NCBI GenBank assembly: GCA_001768125.1
Contig: MENB01000034.1
Location: 1 to 9,069 of the forward strand
Direction: 5' to 3'
Source of the DNA: Armatimonadetes bacterium RBG_19FT_COMBO_69_19
GTDB taxonomy: Bacteria > Sysuimicrobiota > Sysuimicrobiia > Sysuimicrobiales > Kaftiobacteriaceae
Length of the DNA: 9,069 nt
The notes beneath the pieces were generated by a model that searched no databases, was not told where the DNA came from, and saw only the letters and a program-made list of their open reading frames with translations. This document shows positions 4,986 to 9,069 of this stretch, one piece after another (within the stretch, counting starts at the first letter, position 1; each line of letters opens with the position of its first letter). A program made the position numbers and the translations under genes.

Positions 4986-6740
4986 CTAGTAGCTCTTCGA
5001 CGCCGTCAGGAAGAACGTTCTGCCCGGAGCGGGGTAGCCTTTGACGGCCTCGTACGAGACGTCCAGGAGGTTGTCGGCCCCGGCAACGATCATCCACCCC
5101 GAGGCCATCTGCCGCTGATACCGGAGGGCCAGCTCGACGTAGCCGGGCATCTGCACCGCCGCCGCCGGGAACACCGAGAAGTCGCGGTCGATTCGCGGTC
5201 CGATGTACTCGGCGATCACGCTGATCGCCGAAGCGTCGGACAGATCGTGCGTGAGCGCCGCCCGGGCAATAACCCACGGGACACGGGGAAGTGCATCGCC
5301 GGTGATCCGGTCGATGGCCTGCTGGACCGTGAGGTTCATGCGCCCCGTCCATCCGCCGCCGACGACACCGCGAAGATCCGCCGACAGACCCACGATGGAC
5401 GCGGAGCCGATGTTCTGCGGGGGACACCCGCCCGAGATCAGATCGGTCGCCTCGGAGAGGAAGGCGGTCAGCGTGCCGGTCCGTGACCCCCACTCCCGCT
5501 CGAGAGACGTTTCGACCGTCCACGCCGTCTCCGGGCGCAGCGCGGGATCGCTGCATCCCGGAAAGTACAGCTGAAGGAACGTCGGCCCGCGGAAGGTCCG
5601 TCCGATGCCGGCCCGCAGGCGCGTGGCGTCATCGATCGCCACGACCACGCCCACCCGTGGATTGACCGTGGCGCCGTAGGCGGAGTGCCCATCGACGCGG
5701 ACGGCCGTGGAGACGAGCAGGCGCGAGGACAGGGCGGCATCGAACTCCAAATATGCGGCACCCACCACCGTCTCGCGGAGGACGGCCGATCCGAAGACGA
5801 CCGCGTCGAGATTCTGCCGCTGCAGCTCCAGCCCCCCGGCGAGAACTCGACCGGGCGCAACCGGCCATTCCCGCTGGAGCTCCCCCCCAACCGCCCACGT
5901 GGCATAGGTGCTGTTTCCGGTCGGGGACGAGAACCCGAGCGACTCGGCCACGGCGTACAGCCGCCCGCGAGCCGGCCCGGCAGGATCGCCCCACTGCGAC
6001 TGCACGATGGTCCGCACCACGGACTGGCGATCCTGAGGGGTCGGAAATGCCACATCGCCGGGTGTTCCCAGCTCCATCCGGGTATGGTGGGCCGTCAGGC
6101 GGATCCCGCTGCCGAGGGTGAGATGGCCGACCACGGTGACCGCGGCGACGTCGCTGTTCGGGCGGAAGCCGTCGGTGCCGGAGGCCTCGAAGGCCAGCGA
6201 CGCGGCGCGGCCGCCTGTGCCGGCATGGAGATGGTGCTCGCCGAACGGCCCCGCGCGCATCCGGACGGTGGGTGCGGTGCCGCCGGCGGTGACGATGTTG
6301 ATCACGCCCCCCACGGCCCCGCTTCCGGAGATCGCGCCGAAGGCTCCCCGAAGGACCTCGATCCGCTCCACCCCAAGGAGCGACACGGTGCTGAGGTCGG
6401 CCTGGCCGAGGGCCACGTTGTTCACCGGAACGCCGTCGAGGAGCACGAGGACCTGTCCCGGCCCGAAGCCGCGGATGCTCGGTTCCGCGAGCGCCCCGTA
6501 CCCGCCGTAGGCACGCACCAACGCCTCGGGGACGAGCCGGAGCGCGTCCGCGACCGTGCGGGCTCCAAGGCGCTCGAGCTCGGCCCTCGTGATGACGGTG
6601 ACCGACGCGGGGGTCGATCCTCCGGTCTGCGGCCGGCGACCGGGAATGGTCACCTCAGGTAACTCGAAGACCGGGGGTTCCTGGGAGAGAGCGGGAGTGG
6701 CGAGCAACGGAACGAGCACGAGCAGCGCGCAGAAGCGCAT
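4986..6740 (-). CDS. btuB: TonB-dependent outer-membrane cobalamin receptor
   Basis: This 584-residue protein is a TonB-dependent receptor of BtuB type and size. A signal peptide occupies about 1-19 (MRFCALLVLVPLLATPALS). A TonB-box-like segment follows (ELPEVTIPG). The plug domain runs from about 40 to 150 with hallmark motifs SVTVITRAELERLGARTVADALRLVPE (start of plug), SIRGFGPGQVLVLLDGVPVN, ERIEVLRGAFGAISGSGAVGGVINIVT. The remaining residues are strand-rich barrel, ending GRTFFLTASKSY. The ATG at 6740 is chosen because AGGAGGTG sits 6 bases before it; an in-frame GTG at 6749 lies inside that Shine-Dalgarno and would add only three residues. Substrate assignment rests mainly on the cobalamin riboswitch directly upstream; the sequence alone says BtuB-like receptor. 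It heads an operon with tonB and the nuclease gene. Confidence 0.92.
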   Translation of the reverse strand: MRFCALLVLVPLLATPALSQEPPVFELPEVTIPGRRPQTGGSTPASVTVITRAELERLGARTVADALRLVPEALVRAYGGYGALAEPSIRGFGPGQVLVLLDGVPVNNVALGQADLSTVSLLGVERIEVLRGAFGAISGSGAVGGVINIVTAGGTAPTVRMRAGPFGEHHLHAGTGGRAASLAFEASGTDGFRPNSDVAAVTVVGHLTLGSGIRLTAHHTRMELGTPGDVAFPTPQDRQSVVRTIVQSQWGDPAGPARGRLYAVAESLGFSSPTGNSTYATWAVGGELQREWPVAPGRVLAGGLELQRQNLDAVVFGSAVLRETVVGAAYLEFDAALSSRLLVSTAVRVDGHSAYGATVNPRVGVVVAIDDATRLRAGIGRTFRGPTFLQLYFPGCSDPALRPETAWTVETSLEREWGSRTGTLTAFLSEATDLISGGCPPQNIGSASIVGLSADLRGVVGGGWTGRMNLTVQQAIDRITGDALPRVPWVIARAALTHDLSDASAISVIAEYIGPRIDRDFSVFPAAAVQMPGYVELALRYQRQMASGWMIVAGADNLLDVSYEAVKGYPAPGRTFFLTASKSY

Positions 6741-6741
6741 G

Positions 6742-6780
6742 CCGCCCACCTCCTCTGCCTCGAAGGCGTGTGGCGAGTGG
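6742..6780 (-). promoter_or_regulatory. btuB ribosome-binding site and probable riboswitch expression platform
   Basis: Between the riboswitch core and the btuB ATG the minus strand has AGGAGGTG 6 bases before the start. This site can be hidden by nearby complements. CCAC at plus 6770-6773 pairs with GTGG in the Shine-Dalgarno around a GCCT-TCG-AGGC hairpin. Alternatively, CCCAC just after the B12 box pairs with GTGGG. No U-tract terminator is visible, so control is probably at translation initiation. The exact pairing is inferred by eye. Confidence 0.5.
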
Positions 6781-6922
6781 GGCAGGCAGGTCTTCTGGCT
6801 CCCGGTTCATCGGAGTCCCCGGCCTTCCCGGACGAACCCAGTGGCCTGATCGGGGATCCTTACCGGTGACAGCGGCGGGACCGCGCCGGAATCGCACCGG
6901 ACTTCCCTCCACCTGCACCCGT
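6781..6922 (-). ncRNA. Cobalamin riboswitch (Cbl-I, AdoCbl-type)
   Basis: The minus-strand RNA carries the conserved cobalamin riboswitch elements in order: GGGAAGTCCGGTGCGATTCC, then CGCGGTCCCGCCGCTGTCACCGG, then GGCCACTGG and CCGGGAAGGC, then GATGAACCGGGAGCC, and finally the B12 box AGCCAGAAGACCTGCC (plus 6785-6800). The GCCACT...GGGAAGGC element places it in the class I adenosylcobalamin-type group. It lies 41 bases before the btuB ATG and should repress the btuB-tonB-nuclease operon when B12 is plentiful. Outer helix ends are approximate. Confidence 0.95.
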
Positions 6923-6925
6923 GAG

Positions 6926-6931
6926 ATCGTA
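6926..6931 (-). promoter_or_regulatory. Possible -10 element for the riboswitch transcript
   Basis: Minus-strand TACGAT lies just upstream of the riboswitch, so transcription would start at about 6919-6922, the natural 5' edge of the aptamer. No good -35 is present at 17-18 bases (GAAGTG or GGAAGT). It could be a weak or activator-dependent promoter; otherwise the operon is read through from DUF3084. Confidence 0.3.
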
Positions 6932-6940
6932 TTCCATCCC

Positions 6941-6968
6941 CCCCCGCGCACTTCCTCTGGCGCGGGGG
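6941..6968 (-). terminator. GC-rich hairpin directly after the DUF3084 stop codon
   Basis: CCCCCGCGC and GCGCGGGGG form a perfect 9-bp stem with a 10-base loop, starting one base after the DUF3084 stop codon. What follows is a G run and GGATGG, not a U-tract. It may be a factor-assisted terminator or a 3'-end stabiliser that separates the glycosyltransferase operon from the riboswitch operon. Confidence 0.45.
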
Positions 6969-6969
6969 C

Positions 6970-7899
6970 TCACCGGGTGCCGACGCGGTAGCGGACGTCG
7001 AGCGGTCCCACGGTGTAGATGTTCGTGGCGGCCACGACGCGGACCGTCACCGGCCCCTTGACCCGCTGGATGCGGGCCACCGCGGCCCGGTGATCCTCCA
7101 GATCAACGGCGGCGTTCGGCGCGGCGGTGATCAGCGTGAACGGGGCCGCAAGCACACGGCGTCGCGCCTCGCGCGCGGCGCCGTCCGCAAGCCGCAGGAG
7201 CTCCCGCGCCACCGTCTCGCGGCTCTGGCGGCCGTCCACCGTCGCCGTGGAGAGGACCTGCGATGCGGGGTAGACCAGCACATTGTCGAACATCTGGACG
7301 AAGACCGGCAGCGGCTCGCCCCGCAGGGTGTTCTGGCTGGCGATGATGCGGAAGACGGTGTCCTTGTCGCGCTGGTCGACGAGGTTCACCATGACCTCCC
7401 AGCTCACGTTCGGCGGCGTGAGGACGAGCCGGTTGCCGGAGGAATCGACCCCGATCCCGTTCTCCCGGGCGAGTTCCGTCCCCCGCTCGACCGCGGCCAG
7501 CACGCGCTGGCGCACGACACGGGAGGGCAGACCGCCGTCGATGACGTCGCGCACGACCTCCTGGTTTGTCAGATACGCGATATCCCCGAGGGCGAGCTGT
7601 TGGAGACGCTCCTCCTGGCGCTTGATCTCCGCCTCGAGCCGCTGCGTCTCGCGCAGCACTTTGTTCAGCTGTAACAGGGCGACGCGCGCGTCCTGGGAGA
7701 GCGCGAGGACGACGAGCAGCGTCGTCACCGTAATCAGCATGCCGGTGAGGATCGTGATCACCTGCGCCGTGTAGCGGGGCCGCAGGCCGAGCAGGGAGAG
7801 CCGGCGCCGGCCGATGTTGCGTCCGACCGCGTTCCCAACCAGCGCGATCGCGCCGCTCAGTACGATGAGGACCGGGATCAGGAGGGTGCCGAGTTCCAC
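6970..7899 (-). CDS. DUF3084 family membrane/coiled-coil protein
   Basis: The 309-residue product matches the DUF3084 family by its start: a hydrophobic N-terminus (about 4-26), the linker NAVGRNIGRRRLSLLGLRPRYTAQ, and a second hydrophobic segment (about 44-68). A predicted coiled coil follows (about 75-108, LLQLNKVLRETQRLEAEIKRQEERLQQL), then a soluble domain with IAYLTNQEVVRDVIDGG and, near the end, VRVVAATNIYTVGPLDVRYRVG. The function is unknown; the family is found in cyanobacteria and other diderm Terrabacteria. GTG at 7899 is chosen because AAAGGA lies 5 bases upstream and the next frames lack a site. It overlaps the GT2 gene by 22 bases, so coupling is likely. From memory, homologues often neighbour an RNase H-fold gene; here the btuB-tonB pair separates the two. 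Confidence 0.85.
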   Translation of the reverse strand: MELGTLLIPVLIVLSGAIALVGNAVGRNIGRRRLSLLGLRPRYTAQVITILTGMLITVTTLLVVLALSQDARVALLQLNKVLRETQRLEAEIKRQEERLQQLALGDIAYLTNQEVVRDVIDGGLPSRVVRQRVLAAVERGTELARENGIGVDSSGNRLVLTPPNVSWEVMVNLVDQRDKDTVFRIIASQNTLRGEPLPVFVQMFDNVLVYPASQVLSTATVDGRQSRETVARELLRLADGAAREARRRVLAAPFTLITAAPNAAVDLEDHRAAVARIQRVKGPVTVRVVAATNIYTVGPLDVRYRVGTR

Positions 7900-8588
7900 G
7901 GGCGTCCTTTCACGCGCAGCATCAGCAGCAGACGCAGATAGTCCAGCACCTCGCCGCCGGACAGTTTGCTCGTGCCGTGCGCCCTGTCGATGAAGCGATA
8001 CGGCACCTCGACCACCCGTGCCCTCGGATGCGTGGCGAGCACCTCGACGAGCAACTTATAGCCAATGCCCATGTACGGCCCGTGCGTGAGCAGCTCGCGC
8101 CGGGCCGCGAAATACCCGGACAGAGGATCGTGCACGCGCAGCCCCAGCACGGCGCGGGCGAGCCAGGTCGCGGTGCGGCTGGCAGCACGCCGCGGCATGG
8201 GCCAATCCTCGATGCCGCCCCCGGGGATGTACCGGGAGGCAACAGCGACGTCCGCCCCCTGGGCCAGCGCCCGGGCGAGATCGGGGAGGAGCTCCGGCGG
8301 GTGCGAGAGGGCGGCGTCCATCACGCTCACGAACTCGCCGTGTGATGCTCTCGCCCCGTCGATGGCCGCCGAGGCGAGGCCCCCCTTCCCCCCACGGTGG
8401 ACCACCACGACCGGCAGCGTGCCGTCACGCGCGAAGCCGTCCGCGAGCTCGCCCGTCCCGTCAGGCGAGGCGTCGTCCACGACGACGACCTCGAGCCCCA
8501 CCTGCTCCTGCACGGCGCGCAGCCGGGCCAGCAGATGGGGCAGCGAGTCCCGTTCATTATAGGTGGGAACGATCACGGAGAGTCTCAT
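7878..8588 (-). CDS. GT2 glycosyltransferase, polyprenyl-phosphate mannose/hexose synthase-like, with altered DXD
   Basis: The 236-residue product resembles dolichol/polyprenol-phosphate mannose synthase (DPM1-like, GT-A fold), which loads a sugar from GDP- or UDP-sugar onto a membrane lipid carrier on the cytoplasmic face. It has LSVIVPTYNERDSL at 3-16, VVVVDDASPDGTGE at 34-47, SRYIPGGGIEDWPMPRR, HDPLSGYFAARRELL and the RAHGTSKLSGGEVLDYLRLL segment typical of this group. No C-terminal membrane domain is present. The metal-binding DAD motif, normally DADLxHPPE, here reads D91-A92-A93 followed by LSHPPE, so the second aspartate is lost. ATG at 8588 overlaps the upstream stop (ATGA); an in-frame GTG at 8597 is less likely. 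Neighbouring GT39 would be the enzyme that uses the lipid-linked sugar. Family is sure; activity is uncertain. Confidence 0.88.
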   Translation of the reverse strand: MRLSVIVPTYNERDSLPHLLARLRAVQEQVGLEVVVVDDASPDGTGELADGFARDGTLPVVVVHRGGKGGLASAAIDGARASHGEFVSVMDAALSHPPELLPDLARALAQGADVAVASRYIPGGGIEDWPMPRRAASRTATWLARAVLGLRVHDPLSGYFAARRELLTHGPYMGIGYKLLVEVLATHPRARVVEVPYRFIDRAHGTSKLSGGEVLDYLRLLLMLRVKGRPWNSAPS

Positions 8589-9069
8589 GGACCGCACGTG
8601 ACCTCCACCGCGGCGAGCGCGTCGGTGTCGATCAGCGGGCGGATCCGGAGGTTGCCTGACTCCTCCAGCGAGCGCGCGGCGGCGCGAAGATCTCCCGGCC
8701 GTGAAACGACGATCGCCGCCGGCCGCTCACACACCAGCGCCCGCAGGGACGGGATGTCGTAGACCCACTGCACGCGGTGGTCGGCGTAGAACAGCAGCGT
8801 CTGGTGATCGTCGATGCGGTAGCCCACGAGCAGCCCATCCGGTGTGAGATTGGACCGCACCACCGCGGCGACGTCTTTCACGGGCCGGCGCGCGTCGATC
8901 AGGGGCAGGGTGCGGAACACCAGGATCCCCCCGAGGAGCCATGTCGTCGCGGCGATCAGAGCAAAGCTGACGACAGGGCGACGCAACGCGTAGCACACTA
9001 CCGCAGTGAAGAGCCAGACGCCCAGGATCGCCGCGACCAGCATCAGGTGCCGCTGGAGCGCGGCCAGGT
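8585..9069 (-). CDS. C-terminal part of a GT39/ArnT-like membrane glycosyltransferase (runs off the right edge)
   Basis: About 160 C-terminal residues are visible, open to the end of the window. Two hydrophobic membrane segments (MLVAAILGVWLFTAVVCYAL and VVSFALIAATTWLLGGILVF) precede a soluble domain: RTLPLIDARRPVKDVAAVV, PDGLLVGYRIDDHQTLLFYADHRVQWV, and a final RPLIDTDALAAVEVTCGP. This layout is typical of the C-terminus of the dolichyl-phosphate-mannose-protein mannosyltransferase/ArnT (GT39, PMT_2) family, which transfers a sugar from a lipid carrier to lipid A, protein or another acceptor in the periplasm. The catalytic N-terminal loop is outside the window, so the family call is moderate. 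The ATG at 9043 inside it is a methionine within the membrane region, not a start. Its stop overlaps the GT2 start, supporting a joint role in lipid-linked sugar transfer. Confidence 0.65.
   Translation of the reverse strand, partial: LAALQRHLMLVAAILGVWLFTAVVCYALRRPVVSFALIAATTWLLGGILVFRTLPLIDARRPVKDVAAVVRSNLTPDGLLVGYRIDDHQTLLFYADHRVQWVYDIPSLRALVCERPAAIVVSRPGDLRAAARSLEESGNLRIRPLIDTDALAAVEVTCGP

Noticed and set aside
4984..5556. Upstream in-frame extension of the TonB frame into btuB
   Set aside because: It would overlap the btuB coding region by almost 600 bases with low-complexity Arg/Gly-rich sequence; the TonB anchor starts right after the ATG at 4983.
5685..6662. Plus-strand open frame inside btuB
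   Set aside because: No domain, no ribosome site, and the minus strand encodes a complete plug domain and barrel.
6741..6749. GTG start for btuB three codons upstream of the chosen ATG
   Set aside because: The GTG lies inside the AGGAGGTG ribosome-binding site that is correctly spaced for the ATG at 6740.

Overview
This is a high-GC window in which every gene I can support lies on the minus strand, so genes read from high to low coordinates. It encodes outer-membrane proteins (a BtuB-type TonB-dependent receptor, a TonB transducer, and a porin with a single SLH domain and coiled coil), which means a diderm cell. An SLH-tethered porin, a PyrR-type pyr leader, a DUF3084 protein and a small RNase H-fold nuclease together suggest a diderm lineage of the Terrabacteria kind (Deinococcota, Sysuimicrobiota/CSP1-3 or Armatimonadota-like). 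That placement is inference; no rRNA or taxonomic marker is present.

Right end to middle (9069 to 3824): first the C-terminus of a membrane glycosyltransferase (GT39/ArnT-like), then a polyprenyl-phosphate-mannose-synthase-like GT2 protein joined to it by an ATGA overlap, then a DUF3084 membrane/coiled-coil protein overlapping the GT2 gene by 22 bases. A GC-rich hairpin and a clear cobalamin riboswitch follow. The riboswitch precedes btuB, tonB and an RNase H-fold (YqgF/RuvC-like) nuclease, packed with a 2-base gap and a TGATG overlap. Vitamin B12 therefore probably controls its own outer-membrane uptake and, unexpectedly, the nuclease gene.

Middle (3823 to 1927): about 420 bases without a gene hold a near-perfect sigma-70 promoter (TTGACA, 17 bases, TAAAAT) and a roughly 290-base structured leader. 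The SLH porin gene follows and ends at a strong intrinsic terminator.

Left end (1870 to 1): a small predicted lipoprotein of unknown function with a TTG start, then the pyrimidine operon: promoter, leader, pyrB and the 5' part of pyrC, which runs off the window. The pyr leader is the most informative regulatory element here. A canonical PyrR-binding loop contains, in its 3' arm, the Shine-Dalgarno sequence of a 32-codon leader ORF. A strong terminator-like hairpin lies inside that ORF, and its stop codon overlaps the pyrB start as TGATG. This architecture predicts that PyrR-UMP blocks leader translation and so reduces pyrB expression by termination, by loss of translational coupling, or by both. 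No pyrR gene lies at the head of this operon.

I see no CRISPR array, insertion sequence, tRNA or rRNA, and no clearly novel defence or mobile system.
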